64,000 nt of DNA from an uncultured Gemmatimonadota bacterium (GTDB lineage Bacteria > Gemmatimonadota > Gemmatimonadetes > Gemmatimonadales > Gemmatimonadaceae), in assembly GCA_902826615.1 (NCBI GenBank), contig CADEFN010000006.1, forward strand, positions 334,717 to 398,716, given 5' to 3'. Below are positions 1 to 9,237 of this stretch, in pieces (positions within the stretch are counted from its first letter, which is position 1; each line of letters begins with the position of its first letter). Under the pieces are notes generated by a model, which worked only from the letters and a program-made list of their open reading frames with translations, was not told where the DNA came from and did not search any database. Position numbers and translations under genes: made by a program.

Positions 1-239
1 AGGCCTGGGAACTGCAATCCGACGGAACCTACCGGCAGGTGAGCCCCGACGGCGCCACGGAACTGGCGACGCACAAGAAGTTGCTGCGTGATCCGTGGGG
101 GCTCGACCGGTCGCAGTCTCGTTATGCGACGGCGGAAATGCGCGCCATGACGCTGGAAGAGTACGACACCGTCACCAGCAATGGCCATCTCCGCGAGGAG
201 CAGCCGGCCAAACGCACCCGCCGAAAAAAGAAGGCCTGA
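1..239 (+). CDS. ppk: Polyphosphate kinase, C-terminal end (partial)
   Basis: The reading frame is open from the window edge; its last 79 residues include AWELQSDGTYRQV, which resembles the C-terminus of PPK1, followed by a basic tail (KRTRRKKK). PPK1 makes polyphosphate from ATP. The catalytic part lies outside the window, so the call rests on this short tail and on the convergent exopolyphosphatase gene 20 bp downstream, which degrades the same polymer. Only the 3' end is visible. Confidence 0.7.
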   Translation, partial: AWELQSDGTYRQVSPDGATELATHKKLLRDPWGLDRSQSRYATAEMRAMTLEEYDTVTSNGHLREEQPAKRTRRKKKA

Positions 240-259
240 ACAGAACGCGCCGAGGCGCG

Positions 260-1888
260 TCAGCGATCGGCGCCCACCAGCCCGTCGGGTCCGGCGATTT
301 CCACGGGAATGCCGACCAGCCGCTCGAGCAGTTGCGCCTTGCGGCTGGCGCCCCAGAGTTCGAGCCGTAGCACACCCGCGCGGGCATCGGGCAGAGCGGT
401 GATCCGCAAGGCGCGTTCGCCCCAGCGCACCCGGAGCTGCGCGACGGCACTCACATGTCCGCGGTCGAAACCATCGGCCACCCGGAGAATGCCACTCAGA
501 ATTTCGACCCGCCGCCGCGACTCGGTGTCGAGTGCACCAAAGCTGGTGTGTTTGGCCTTGGGTTCACTGCCCCGATGATACCGCGCGACATTGGCCACCA
601 GCACCTGCTCCTCCGGCGACACGCCTAACAAGTCGGCGTGGAGGATGAGGTGAAAGGAGTGTTTGTGGTGCTGGTCGTAGTTGATGTGGTAGCCCACATC
701 GTGCAGCAGCGCGGCGTCGGCGAGAATCTCGCGATCGGTCGACGTGCACCCCATCCGCGTCCCGACCGCGTCAAAGAGCTGCAGCGCCAATCGTTGCACC
801 TGCCGGGCATGCGGCGCTTCGTAGTGACAGCGTTCGGCGAGGGTGAGCACGGAACGTTCGCGCGCCGCGCCAGGGTCGGCGGGCGTGGCCTGGATGCGGG
901 CACTCTCCAGCAGCAGCCCCTCGCGGATGCCATACCCCGACACTACCAGGTCGCGGGCCTCAATGCGCGCCATCACCTCAGCGGCCACGCAGAGACCCCC
1001 GAGAATGATGTCGGAGCGGCCGGCATTGAGCCCGCGAATGGCGGCGCGTTCGTCCGGCGACGAGGTTTGCAGCAGGTCGATCAGATGCTCCACCTCCTCA
1101 CGCGGGACTCGGGCGCCATGCACACGACCCGCCGCACTCGAGTGGCCACGCCGATAAAGATACATCCCGGCCAGGTTGGTGAAGGTGCCACCGGAGCAGA
1201 TGAGCTGCGACCGACGCCAGTCCTTGAGGGGCAGAGCCTTGCGAATGTCACCACGGACAAACTTTCGCAAGCTCCTCACGTCCTTGCGCGAAGGACGGCT
1301 GCCGAGAAACTGCTCGGTCATCCGGATGGCGCCAAAGGGGAAGGAGGCCAGCCGGTCGATGAGGCCGTCGGCGCTGGTCACGAGTTCGAGCGACCCACCG
1401 CCGATGTCCATCACCACCGCACGTGACTTGGCGAGGTCGAAGTGAGCGAGGGCACTGCGAAAGGCCAGACGCGCTTCGTCTTCGCCTTGCAGCACACGCA
1501 CCCGCAGCCCGCACTCACGCCGGATGAGATCGAGAAAGCCCTTGCCGTTGGCGGCGTCACGCACCGCACTGGTGGCTACCGCCTCGACCCGTTCGGCGCC
1601 CGATTGCCGAGCAAGGGTGGTCATGCGGTGCAACGCATCGATGGCCTCCTGAATGGAGGACTCACTCATGATGCCCTGCATGTCCACGCCGGAGCCCAGA
1701 CGTGGGGCAGCCTTCATTTCGTCGACGATACGGATGCGCCCGTCCGCCGAGACATCGGCCACGATCTGCCGGATCGAGTTTGACCCGATATCGATGGCGG
1801 CGAGGCGCACACCAGCGCGCGCCCCGCCCTTGGCCGGCGCCGCCCTACGCGGGCGCGTCGGCTCTCCGTTCCGCTCCACCTTGTTCAT
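260..1888 (-). CDS. ppx: Exopolyphosphatase, Ppx/GppA family with HD domain
   Basis: The 542-residue protein has the ASKHA phosphate-binding signature IDIGSNSIR near residue 32 and a second glycine loop, VMDIGGGSLELV. A C-terminal HD-type domain contains LHDVGYHINYDQHHKHS and ILRVADGFDRG, as in long Ppx/GppA proteins. It would release phosphate from polyphosphate or hydrolyse pppGpp; the sequence alone does not separate the two, but the phosphate-gene context favours polyphosphate. An upstream in-frame start at 1966 is open, but I prefer ATG 1888, which overlaps the phoU end by 44 bp. It is the last gene of the minus-strand pst-phoU run. Confidence 0.9.
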   Translation of the reverse strand: MNKVERNGEPTRPRRAAPAKGGARAGVRLAAIDIGSNSIRQIVADVSADGRIRIVDEMKAAPRLGSGVDMQGIMSESSIQEAIDALHRMTTLARQSGAERVEAVATSAVRDAANGKGFLDLIRRECGLRVRVLQGEDEARLAFRSALAHFDLAKSRAVVMDIGGGSLELVTSADGLIDRLASFPFGAIRMTEQFLGSRPSRKDVRSLRKFVRGDIRKALPLKDWRRSQLICSGGTFTNLAGMYLYRRGHSSAAGRVHGARVPREEVEHLIDLLQTSSPDERAAIRGLNAGRSDIILGGLCVAAEVMARIEARDLVVSGYGIREGLLLESARIQATPADPGAARERSVLTLAERCHYEAPHARQVQRLALQLFDAVGTRMGCTSTDREILADAALLHDVGYHINYDQHHKHSFHLILHADLLGVSPEEQVLVANVARYHRGSEPKAKHTSFGALDTESRRRVEILSGILRVADGFDRGHVSAVAQLRVRWGERALRITALPDARAGVLRLELWGASRKAQLLERLVGIPVEIAGPDGLVGADR

Positions 1889-2573
1889 CGGGGGCGAACT
1901 CGAAACGGTGTTTGATCGACTTCCCTTCCGCGAGGAAGACGGCGTCTTCGCCGATGTTCGTGGCAAGGTCGGCTACGCGCTCAAGGTTGCGGCTCACCAG
2001 CAGGAGTTCCAGCGACGGGTTGATGGTCCGGGCATCCGCCATCATATGGGTCAAGAGAATGCGGAAGACGGAATCGTGCAAGGCGTCAACCTGATCGTCG
2101 GCTCGGCACACGGCGCGCCCAAGCTGACCATCGGCGCGGATGAAGGCGTCGAGCGAGTCGGAGAGCATGCGGCGCGCTCGGCGGGCCATGTCCTCGATTT
2201 CGGGATCGGGGATGACGGCGGCGCGAATGGCAATAAGACGCAAGGCACTCTGCGCGATGTTCACCGCATGATCGCCCACGCGCTCGAGATCGCTGGAGAC
2301 CTTGATGGCCGCGACGAGAAACCGAAGGTCACGCGCCATCGGCTGCTGCAACGCCAGGAGCTCGATGGCAAGGGCCTCGACCTCGACCTCGAGGAGATCG
2401 ACTTCCCGATCACCACGAATGACGGCGTCGGCCTTGTCCTTGTCTCGACTGATCAGGGCCTCGACGGAAAGTTCGACGAGTTCCTCTGACCGAGCGGACA
2501 TGTCGAGCAGCTTCTGCTTGAGGGCCGAAAGCTGATCGTGAAAGTGACGAAACCCGCTATCGGATGGGCTCAT
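1845..2573 (-). CDS. phoU: Phosphate-specific transport accessory protein PhoU
   Basis: The 242-residue, all-helical protein contains two PhoU repeats; conserved stretches are [26 protein letters not shown] and, in the second repeat, [19 protein letters not shown]. PhoU links the Pst transporter to the sensor kinase and damps the Pho response when phosphate is plentiful. The start is ATG 2573, overlapping the pstB stop as ATGA. The frame stays open upstream inside pstB, but that extension has no PhoU similarity. Its place after the pst genes is the usual order. Confidence 0.95.
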   Translation of the reverse strand: MSPSDSGFRHFHDQLSALKQKLLDMSARSEELVELSVEALISRDKDKADAVIRGDREVDLLEVEVEALAIELLALQQPMARDLRFLVAAIKVSSDLERVGDHAVNIAQSALRLIAIRAAVIPDPEIEDMARRARRMLSDSLDAFIRADGQLGRAVCRADDQVDALHDSVFRILLTHMMADARTINPSLELLLVSRNLERVADLATNIGEDAVFLAEGKSIKHRFEFAPDEQGGAERRADAPA

Positions 2574-3388
2574 CCAAATCTCCCCGTGATATAAGCCTCG
2601 GTGCGTTCTTCGCGAGGGCTGGTGAACATGCTTTGTGTGGCGTCGACTTCGATGAGACGTCCCATGTAGAAAAACGCCGTCCGGTCGGACACACGCGCAG
2701 CCTGCTGCAGGTTGTGGGTGACGATGACGATCGTGATCTCCGACTTCAACTCGTACAGTAACTCTTCGATCTTCTGCGTGGCGATGGGATCGAGCGCCGA
2801 GCATGGCTCGTCGAGGAGCAGCACTTCCGGCTGGTTGGCGAGTGCGCGGGCAATGCAGAGGCGCTGCTGCTGCCCGCCAGACAAACCGAGCGCTGAGTCC
2901 CGGAGCCGGTCCTTGACCTCGTCCCACAGGGCCGCGCGACGCAGCGAGGACTCCACGGCGGCATCAAGTTCCTGCCGCGACCCGGTCCCGTTGATGCGCG
3001 GACCATAGGCCACGTTGTCGTACACCGAACGAGGAAAGGGATTCCAGCGTTGAAAAACCATCCCGATCCGCTGACGCAACTGCACGACGTCCATCGAGGT
3101 GCCGTTCACATCCTCGCCGTCGAGCCGAATGGCGCCTTCGTGCCGCGTATCGGGGATGAGCGCATTCATCCGGTTGATCGAGCGCAAGAAAGTGGACTTG
3201 CCGCATCCCGACGGGCCGATGAATGCCGTGACCGACCGCGCCGGGATCTGCAGACTCACCTGATGCAGCGCCTGCTTGGCTCCATACCAGAACGAGTAGT
3301 CGGCCGCCTCGATCGAACCGAGGGCGCCCACCGTGTCCTGCGATGGCGTACGATCGGCGGTGCTCAGCCGTGGAGCAGGGACGGTCAT
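2570..3388 (-). CDS. pstB: Phosphate ABC transporter ATP-binding protein (second copy in operon)
   Basis: The 272-residue ABC ATPase has Walker [10 protein letters not shown], signature [15 protein letters not shown], Walker [13 protein letters not shown] and the switch His in IVTHN. It is the downstream of two adjacent pstB genes; the other ends at 3385 and the two overlap as ATGA. In the Q-loop region it reads [13 protein letters not shown], where classical PstB and the upstream copy have PTPFPMS, and its N-terminus is about 25 residues longer. Both bind the inner face of PstCA. Duplicated pstB genes occur in other bacteria; whether these form a heterodimer cannot be told from sequence. Confidence 0.92.
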   Translation of the reverse strand: MTVPAPRLSTADRTPSQDTVGALGSIEAADYSFWYGAKQALHQVSLQIPARSVTAFIGPSGCGKSTFLRSINRMNALIPDTRHEGAIRLDGEDVNGTSMDVVQLRQRIGMVFQRWNPFPRSVYDNVAYGPRINGTGSRQELDAAVESSLRRAALWDEVKDRLRDSALGLSGGQQQRLCIARALANQPEVLLLDEPCSALDPIATQKIEELLYELKSEITIVIVTHNLQQAARVSDRTAFFYMGRLIEVDATQSMFTSPREERTEAYITGRFG

Positions 3389-4227
3389 CCGAAGCGACCG
3401 GTAATGTACGCTTCGGTCCGCGAGTCTTCGGGAGCGGTGAAGAGCTTCCGCGTGGGGGACACCTCAACCAGGTCGCCCATGAGCATGAAGGCGGTGCGAT
3501 CGGAGACGCGGGCGGCCTGCTGCATGTTGTGCGTCACGATGACCACCGTCACGCTCCCGCGCAGCTCGTACAGCAGCTCCTCCACCTTCTGTGTGGAGAT
3601 GGGGTCGAGCGAAGCGGTCGGTTCGTCGAGCAGCAGCACGCGGGGTGATGTGGCGAGCGCGCGTGCGATGCAGAGCCGCTGTTGTTGCCCGCCGGAGAGC
3701 CCGGTCGCCGACTCGCGCAGCCGGTCCTTCACTTCGTTCCACAGGGCCGCCTGCACCAGCGACTTCTCCACGATCTCATCGATGGTGCGGCGGTCGGGCG
3801 CGCGTCGTCCCAAACTCTGAAAGCCCGCCGCGACATTGTCGCGAATGGACATCGTGGGGAAGGGCGTGGGACGCTGGAACACCATCCCGATGCGGCGACG
3901 CACTTCGATGGGGTTCACGCCGCGTGCGTAGATGTCGTCACCGTCAAGCATCACCTCACCCTCGGTGCGCGCACCGATGATGGTTTCATGCATGCGGTTG
4001 AGACAGCGCAGCAGCGTGGATTTGCCACACCCCGATGGCCCGATGATGGCCGTGACCTGTGCATCGAGAAAGTCGAGACTGACGCCGCGCACGGTCCGGT
4101 TGGCGCCGTAATAGGCGTCGAGCTGGCGCACGGCGACACGAACCGCAGGTGCCACACTGGCGGATTCGGGCGCGTCGGCTGGTGGTGGAGCGACGGGTGG
4201 TGCGGGCGGCATGATCAGCGATGTCAC
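3385..4227 (-). CDS. pstB: Phosphate ABC transporter ATP-binding protein (first copy in operon)
   Basis: This 280-residue ABC ATPase has Walker [20 protein letters not shown], the PstB-typical [16 protein letters not shown], signature [15 protein letters not shown] and Walker [13 protein letters not shown]. It is the more canonical of the two PstB copies. A proline/alanine-rich stretch of about 25 residues precedes the domain. It sits 24 bp downstream of pstA and overlaps the second pstB by ATGA, so the set is probably co-transcribed from the pstS promoter. Confidence 0.94.
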   Translation of the reverse strand: MTSLIMPPAPPVAPPPADAPESASVAPAVRVAVRQLDAYYGANRTVRGVSLDFLDAQVTAIIGPSGCGKSTLLRCLNRMHETIIGARTEGEVMLDGDDIYARGVNPIEVRRRIGMVFQRPTPFPTMSIRDNVAAGFQSLGRRAPDRRTIDEIVEKSLVQAALWNEVKDRLRESATGLSGGQQQRLCIARALATSPRVLLLDEPTASLDPISTQKVEELLYELRGSVTVVIVTHNMQQAARVSDRTAFMLMGDLVEVSPTRKLFTAPEDSRTEAYITGRFG

Positions 4228-4251
4228 GAGGGACTCCTGGCGACGTCCCGG

Positions 4252-5154
4252 TCAGTCGTGGCCGGCGGTAAAGCGCGACCGGGTGGCAAACCGGGCAACA
4301 AGCGAAATGATGAGCACGAGAGCGATGAGCACGAGGGCTCCCGCCCACGCCAGCCGATGCCAGTCGTCAAAGGGCGAGGTGGCATAGCTGTAAATCTGGA
4401 GCGGAAGGGCCGCCATGGGCTGGTCGAGCGCCGTCGACCAGAACTGGTTGCCAAAGGCCGTGAATATGAGGGGCGCCGTTTCGCCAGCGATGCGGGCAAC
4501 GGCAACCAGCGCGCCGGTGACGATCCCCGGGAGCGCCGTACGCAGCACAATAGACAGCGACGTGCGCCACCGCGCGTACCCGAGGGCCAGGGCGGCCTCA
4601 CGCAGCGAGGTGGGCACCAGCCGGATCATCTCTTCGGTCGTGCGGGTGACGAGCGGGATCATCATCACACCTAACGCGATGCCGCCGGCCAGCGCCGAGA
4701 AGTGCCCGATCGGGCGCACCAGCACCTGCCAGGCAAAGATGCCCATGACAATCGACGGCAACCCGTTGAGCACGTCGGAAAGAAAGCGCACAGCGTTCGC
4801 GAGCCTCGTGCCGCGTTGTTCGGCGAGATGCAGACCGGCCCCGATCCCGATCGGCAGCCCGATCGCCGCCGCGATGGCGATAAGAATGAGGGTGCCGGTG
4901 ATGGCGTTGGCCATGCCTCCCCCGGTCTCACCAACGGGTTTGGGCATCCGCGTGAAGAAGGCGAGATCGAGTGACGATGCGCCTTCGCGCGCGAGGTGGA
5001 CGAGAATGAAAACGAGGGGCAGGGTGGCGGCGAACGCCGCCACGTACATGATGCCGAGCATGACGGCGTTGGTCACACGTCGTCGGCCTAACGAGCGCCC
5101 CGTGCGTTCGGCGAACGCACGCTGCTGACCGGTTGGCCTGGAAGTGGTCGCCAT
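4252..5154 (-). CDS. pstA: Phosphate ABC transporter permease PstA
   Basis: The 300-residue inner-membrane protein has about six hydrophobic segments and the permease EAA-type loop EEMIRLVPTSLREAALALGYARWRTSLSIVLR. The PstA-like segment GIGAGLHLAEQ and the FNDVLNGLPSIVMG-type region (here FLSDVLNGLPSIVMGI) are present. With PstC it forms the phosphate channel. The ATG shares one base with the pstC stop (TGATG), so translation is coupled. Confidence 0.93.
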   Translation of the reverse strand: MATTSRPTGQQRAFAERTGRSLGRRRVTNAVMLGIMYVAAFAATLPLVFILVHLAREGASSLDLAFFTRMPKPVGETGGGMANAITGTLILIAIAAAIGLPIGIGAGLHLAEQRGTRLANAVRFLSDVLNGLPSIVMGIFAWQVLVRPIGHFSALAGGIALGVMMIPLVTRTTEEMIRLVPTSLREAALALGYARWRTSLSIVLRTALPGIVTGALVAVARIAGETAPLIFTAFGNQFWSTALDQPMAALPLQIYSYATSPFDDWHRLAWAGALVLIALVLIISLVARFATRSRFTAGHD

Positions 5155-6131
5155 CAGCGTCCCTCGCGGGCCACGCGACCCACCAGCCAGCGGGCAATCA
5201 TATTCACCATCAGCGTGACCACGAGAAGAACAGCGCCGCAGGCCATCAGCGCAGCCGTATGGAACTCCGTCGACGCCTCGGCAAACTCATTCGCGATTAC
5301 CGACGCGAGGGTGTACCCAGGGGCGAAGAGCGAGGCCGACAACTCGGCGCGATTTCCGATCAGCATGGTCACGGCCATTGTCTCGCCAAGAGCGCGCCCG
5401 AGGCCGAGGATGATCCCGCCGATGATACCCGAGCGAGCGTAGGGGACCACGGCGTCGCGGATCATTTCCCAGCGCGTGGCGCCCAGCGCCAGCGCCGCCT
5501 CGCGCTGCGCACGTGGCACCGCCATCAGCACCTCGCGCGCAACTGCCGAGATGTAGGGAAGGATCATGATGGCGAGAATCACGGACGCGGCGAGCATGCT
5601 GTTGCCATACGCCGGCCCGCTGAACAGCGGGGTGTTACCCAGTCCGAGGGTGGTGGCCAGGAAAGGCATCACGTCCTCGCGGAGCACCGGGAGGAGCACG
5701 AAAATGCCCCACAGGCCGTACACCACGGAGGGAATGGCCGCGAGGAGATCGACCAGAAAGGCCACCGGCTGCCGCAGCCAGGGCGGGGCAAACTCGGAGA
5801 GGAAGATCGCCACACCTAACGCGAGTGGCGTGGCCAGCACCAGCGCAAGCACCGACGACACCACCGTGCCATAAATCATGGGGGCTGCCCCAAACTCACC
5901 GGCGCCTACATCCCACGTCGAGCCGGTGAGAAAGGAGAGACCGAACTTCTCGAAGGCCGGCCAGGCCCCGACAAAGACCTGCAATGCAATGAAGCCGAGT
6001 AGCAGCGGAATGCTGAGGGCGCAGGCCGTCGTGATGATGCGATACCAGCGATCCGCCGACGAGGCGCCCTCAATGGAAGTGCTGCCCACCGCCGATCGAT
6101 CAAGTGGTGCTGCGACCGGCGGTGTCGTCAC
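5154..6131 (-). CDS. pstC: Phosphate ABC transporter permease PstC
   Basis: The 325-residue membrane protein has about six transmembrane segments. PstC hallmarks are the FLTGSTWDVGAGEFGAAPM segment, the SEFAPPWLRQPVAFLVDLLAAIPSVVYGLWG region and the cytoplasmic loop EVLMAVPRAQREAALALGATRWEMI, which would dock on PstB. It overlaps the pstS stop by ATGA and is followed immediately by pstA. The N-terminal 35 residues are hydrophilic. Confidence 0.94.
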   Translation of the reverse strand: MTTPPVAAPLDRSAVGSTSIEGASSADRWYRIITTACALSIPLLLGFIALQVFVGAWPAFEKFGLSFLTGSTWDVGAGEFGAAPMIYGTVVSSVLALVLATPLALGVAIFLSEFAPPWLRQPVAFLVDLLAAIPSVVYGLWGIFVLLPVLREDVMPFLATTLGLGNTPLFSGPAYGNSMLAASVILAIMILPYISAVAREVLMAVPRAQREAALALGATRWEMIRDAVVPYARSGIIGGIILGLGRALGETMAVTMLIGNRAELSASLFAPGYTLASVIANEFAEASTEFHTAALMACGAVLLVVTLMVNMIARWLVGRVAREGR

Positions 6132-7198
6132 TGCGCGATGCCCGTGATGCTGGAGAGACGCTCAGTCAGCTGTGTCGCGAGTGCGGCCGGGAGTGGAGCG
6201 TAGTCGAGCGAGGCCGCGCTCTGCTGTCCCGTGGTGTACATCCAGCGCATGAAGTCCACGAGCTTCTTTCCCTTGGCGCCGTCCGCCTGGTTGGTGTAAA
6301 CGAGGAGCCAGGTAAACGACGAAATCGGGTAGGCCTGAGCGCCGGGGGCGTTCACGATCGAAACGCGATAATCCGAGTTGGGACCGAGCTGTGCAATCGC
6401 GCCCTCGGCGGCCGCTGTGATGGACGCGATGGTGGGCTCAACCACGTTGCCAGCCGCGTTCTTCACATGTGCAGCCGGGAGACCGTTCTGCTTGGCGTAG
6501 GCCAACTCGACGTAGCCGATGGTGCCGGGTGTTTGCTTCACGCTTCCCGACACGCCTTCGTTGCCGCGTCCACCGAGTCCGATGGGCCACGCCACAGACT
6601 TGCCCTTTCCGGGACCCGCTTTCCAAGCCGCGCTCACGGCAGTGAGATAGTCGGTGAAGATGAACGAGGTGCCTGAACCGTCAGAGCGATGCACCACCAG
6701 GATGTCCTGTGCCGGAAGTGTAGTGCCGGCGTTTTCAGCGACCAGTCGGGCGTCATTCCATTTGGTGATTTTGCCGAGGAAGATGTCGGCAATCAGCTCA
6801 CCGGTGAGCTTGAGCGGGGTGGTGACGCCGGGGAGGTTGTAGGTGATGACGACGGCGCCCAGCACGGTTGGGAAGTGCAGCACTGGGCCGCCCTTTGCTG
6901 CGGCGAGTTCCTCGTCGTTCATCGGGCCGTCGGAGGCGCCGAAGTCGACGGTCTGCTCAGAGAGCTGCTTGATCCCCGCGCCCGAGCCGACGGATCCGTA
7001 GTTGATCTTCACGCCGGTTTGTTCGGCGTAGTTGGAGAACCATTTGGAGTAGATGGGGAGGGGAAAGGTCGCCCCCGCTCCGTTGAGGTCCACTCCGCTG
7101 GTGGTCGCGCCCGCTTCGGCGCCCGCTGACTGCTTCTCTGCTCCCGAACATGCCAGAAAGGTTACGGCCGAAACGACTGCGGCGAACCGATAGCGCAC
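6128..7198 (-). CDS. pstS: Periplasmic phosphate-binding lipoprotein PstS
   Basis: The 356-residue protein begins with a lipoprotein signal whose lipobox is FLAC, the Cys lying near residue 17. The mature protein has the PstS fold signatures GAGATFPLPIYSKWF, NYGSVGSGAGIKQL, DFGASDGPM, a phosphate-contact region HRSDGSGTSFIFTDYL and the GGRGNEGVSGSVKQTPGTIGYVE stretch. It captures phosphate for PstCAB. It is first in the seven-gene pstS-C-A-B-B-phoU-ppx run, and a Pho-box-like repeat lies 74-91 bp upstream of the ATG. Confidence 0.96.
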   Translation of the reverse strand: MRYRFAAVVSAVTFLACSGAEKQSAGAEAGATTSGVDLNGAGATFPLPIYSKWFSNYAEQTGVKINYGSVGSGAGIKQLSEQTVDFGASDGPMNDEELAAAKGGPVLHFPTVLGAVVITYNLPGVTTPLKLTGELIADIFLGKITKWNDARLVAENAGTTLPAQDILVVHRSDGSGTSFIFTDYLTAVSAAWKAGPGKGKSVAWPIGLGGRGNEGVSGSVKQTPGTIGYVELAYAKQNGLPAAHVKNAAGNVVEPTIASITAAAEGAIAQLGPNSDYRVSIVNAPGAQAYPISSFTWLLVYTNQADGAKGKKLVDFMRWMYTTGQQSAASLDYAPLPAALATQLTERLSSITGIAQ

Positions 7199-7271
7199 GT
7201 GTGATCTCCTGTGTAAGTGACGGTGCGCCTTGAAGATCGCTGTTTTCGGCGGTTACAAAGAACGGAGTTAT

Positions 7272-7289
7272 GTAACGGGGCCGTCACAG
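7272..7289 (-). promoter_or_regulatory. Pho box-like PhoB site upstream of pstS
   Basis: Read on the minus strand, CTGTGAC and CCGTTAC are 7-bp half-sites with starts 11 bp apart (a 4-bp gap), the geometry of a Pho box (CTGTCAT repeats). A weaker third unit, CTCCGTT, follows at the next 11-bp step. The site lies 74-91 bp before the pstS ATG, and phoB is nearby. Two similar sites precede other genes in this cluster. Confidence 0.6.
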
Positions 7290-7302
7290 TTGGCTCAGAG
7301 AC

Positions 7303-7342
7303 GGCGGACGGCAGAGGTAAGACTCGACCTCTGCCGTCCGCC
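7303..7342 (-). terminator. Strong hairpin terminator after the beta-helix lipoprotein gene
   Basis: A perfect 16-bp inverted repeat (arms 7303-7318 and 7327-7342, left arm GGCGGACGGCAGAGGT) with an 8-base loop lies just beyond the stop of the minus-strand gene at 7378. It lies between that gene and the Pho box of pstS. There is no clear T run, so the call rests on stem strength and position. Confidence 0.65.
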
Positions 7343-7377
7343 CGAACCGTCGCCCCCGGCTAAGGGGAATTTCCAGG

Positions 7378-9102
7378 CTAGCGCTGGGCGTAGGTGGTCC
7401 AGCCCTGCCACCACTTGGCGCCGCCAGGGGCAGCCGCGCCGCGGTACGCTGTTCCGCTCACCACGGTTCCGGCGGCCGTCGCCAGCTTGCCGGTGAAGGT
7501 GGCCAGTCCGCCGGTAGCGATGGCAGCGCTCGCGGCCGGCGTCCAATCGAATGAGGCGACCGGGGTGGTGTTGGTGATCGCTGACGGGTAGGCCGTGAAC
7601 AGCGAAGCTGTAGTGCCCGCAGTGGCGACAAGTGCGTTTCCGGCCACGTCGAAGGAGAAGCGTCCGGTTCCGCTTTCGAAGGCGTTGGCAGACTCGAGCA
7701 CGGCGATGTTGCGGAGTGCGAGGTCCGCGGTGGCCAAATCTGGGGTGGCCACCGCACCGCCCCGGTTGTAGGTCGCCTGGTCACGCACGGACATGGCGGC
7801 CCTGGGCCAGCGAGCAACCACCCCGTTCACGTAGTACCCACCTGAACCGCGGCGGAGCAACATGCCAATTCCTCCGGCGCTTCCTGCGCCCGCGTTGATA
7901 TCGCCAGTCCCGATCAGGGTGAAATTGGCCACGACGGGAACGGTCAGCGGGTTGGAGTCAAAGCCGTTGTTGCAGCCTGCGCCGTCGCAGCCGTCGTTCT
8001 CAATACCTTGCGGATCGGTGGCGACGTTCTGACCGGGGAGCGGGTTGATGTTGACGGTCCCTGACTGCATGCCAATCAGGAACTGCAGCTTGCCACGATA
8101 GCCTTCGGACATGTCAAAGTGATCGTCGCCGGTTTCGTATGACACCAGGTTGGTCGCGTTGACCGAGCCACCGAACCACTCGAAGGCGTCGTCGAGTCCG
8201 TAGACGGCCTGCAAGTACGAGAGACGTGTGCCGCTACCCACACCGGCGAAAGTGAACGAGTTGAGTTCTTCGTTGGCCCGCGGCGCAAAGCCTGCAAACT
8301 CAACGCGGACGTAGCGAAGCTCGCCGCTGTCGTCTGCGTCATTGGTGCCTCCGCCGTAGAGGATCTCATAGTTCCTGCCGCTGACGACCGCGGTCCCATC
8401 GGTGCCGCTGCCATCGAGACGGGGGTTGGCGCCGGTCTTGTTGATGGTGGCGTTGCCGATGATGATCAGACCGCCCCAGTCGCCAGCACGACGCTGGCCG
8501 ACGGCTTTGGACGAGGTCATTACGATCGGCGCGTCGGCGCGACCCACGGCATTGATCTTGGCGCCACGCAGCACGAAGAGCGCAGACTGCTCGTTGCCCT
8601 TGATGATCGTGCCGGGCTGGATGGTGAGCGTCGCTGGGGCGACCACGTGGATGAAGCCTGCGAGTGTGTAGGCGGTGTCAGCGTACAGTGTCGTATTGGC
8701 CGTGATGTCGCCGGTGATGCTCCTGGAAAAGGTGCCAAAGGCAAGTGTCGTCGCCGAGGTTTCGCCGGACGGTGCACTCGCAACCCCACCGCGCACAGCA
8801 AGCACCCGATAGCGGTACAGTGTCTGTACCTTGAGACCTGTGTCATCGTAGGTCACCGTGCCCGGTGTAGCCGGTGCTGCGGCAGTGCCGACCTGCGCGA
8901 ATGTCCCAGCGGCCCCCTCAGCACGTTCGATGTTGTACGTGTTGATGCCAGTCGTGCTCGGGAAGGTGACACGCACGGTCGATGTCCCGGTTGGAGCAGC
9001 CTGGACGCCTAACGGGGCGACCGGAGCGACGGGGCCGGAGGGGTCATCGCTGCCGCAGGCGGCAAGGAATGGCAGGACGGCAAGCAGGCGGAGAAGTCGC
9101 AT
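7378..9102 (-). CDS. Secreted lipoprotein: fibronectin III-like domain plus beta-helix
   Basis: The start is ATG 9102, giving 574 residues with a lipoprotein signal (PFLAACGSD). Residues of about 25-120 look like a fibronectin type III module (YNIERAEG, YRYRVLAVRGG, ending PSGETSATT). The rest resembles right-handed beta-helix proteins: hydrophobic short repeats such as LTIQPGTIIKGNEQSALFV, then WGGLIIIGNATI, LRYVRVEFAG and DDAFEWFGGSVN. A DGCDGAGC segment could form a disulfide. Similar lipoproteins sit beside TonB receptors in several phyla; no enzymatic residue set is evident. It is downstream of the receptor gene and has its own Pho-like box, suggesting a role in capture of a phosphorus compound. 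Function is inferred only. Confidence 0.75.
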   Translation of the reverse strand: MRLLRLLAVLPFLAACGSDDPSGPVAPVAPLGVQAAPTGTSTVRVTFPSTTGINTYNIERAEGAAGTFAQVGTAAAPATPGTVTYDDTGLKVQTLYRYRVLAVRGGVASAPSGETSATTLAFGTFSRSITGDITANTTLYADTAYTLAGFIHVVAPATLTIQPGTIIKGNEQSALFVLRGAKINAVGRADAPIVMTSSKAVGQRRAGDWGGLIIIGNATINKTGANPRLDGSGTDGTAVVSGRNYEILYGGGTNDADDSGELRYVRVEFAGFAPRANEELNSFTFAGVGSGTRLSYLQAVYGLDDAFEWFGGSVNATNLVSYETGDDHFDMSEGYRGKLQFLIGMQSGTVNINPLPGQNVATDPQGIENDGCDGAGCNNGFDSNPLTVPVVANFTLIGTGDINAGAGSAGGIGMLLRRGSGGYYVNGVVARWPRAAMSVRDQATYNRGGAVATPDLATADLALRNIAVLESANAFESGTGRFSFDVAGNALVATAGTTASLFTAYPSAITNTTPVASFDWTPAASAAIATGGLATFTGKLATAAGTVVSGTAYRGAAAPGGAKWWQGWTTYAQR

Positions 9103-9200
9103 GGAGTGGGCCGTTGAGAGGCTACAGGGAGGGAAAAACACACGGCCGATCGTTGGAGTGATCGGCCGTGTGGAAGTAGCGTTGCAGAAAAAACGGAGAT

Positions 9201-9229
9201 GTGTCGAACGGGTCACGAACCTGTCACGG
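9201..9229 (-). promoter_or_regulatory. Pho box-like repeat upstream of the beta-helix lipoprotein
   Basis: On the plus strand GTGTCGA, GTCACGA and GTCACGG start at 9201, 9212 and 9223, an exact 11-bp spacing. On the minus strand the units read CCGTGAC and TCGTGAC. The site is about 110 bp before the lipoprotein ATG and just after the receptor stop, so it may give that gene its own phosphate-responsive promoter. Confidence 0.5.
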
Positions 9230-9237
9230 CGACCGGC

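Noticed and set aside
638..1426. 262-residue plus-strand frame inside exopolyphosphatase
   Set aside because: Antisense to a well-supported conserved gene; an effect of high GC.
2574..2927. N-terminal extension of PhoU
   Set aside because: It lies inside pstB and has no PhoU similarity; ATG 2573 overlaps the pstB stop as ATGA.
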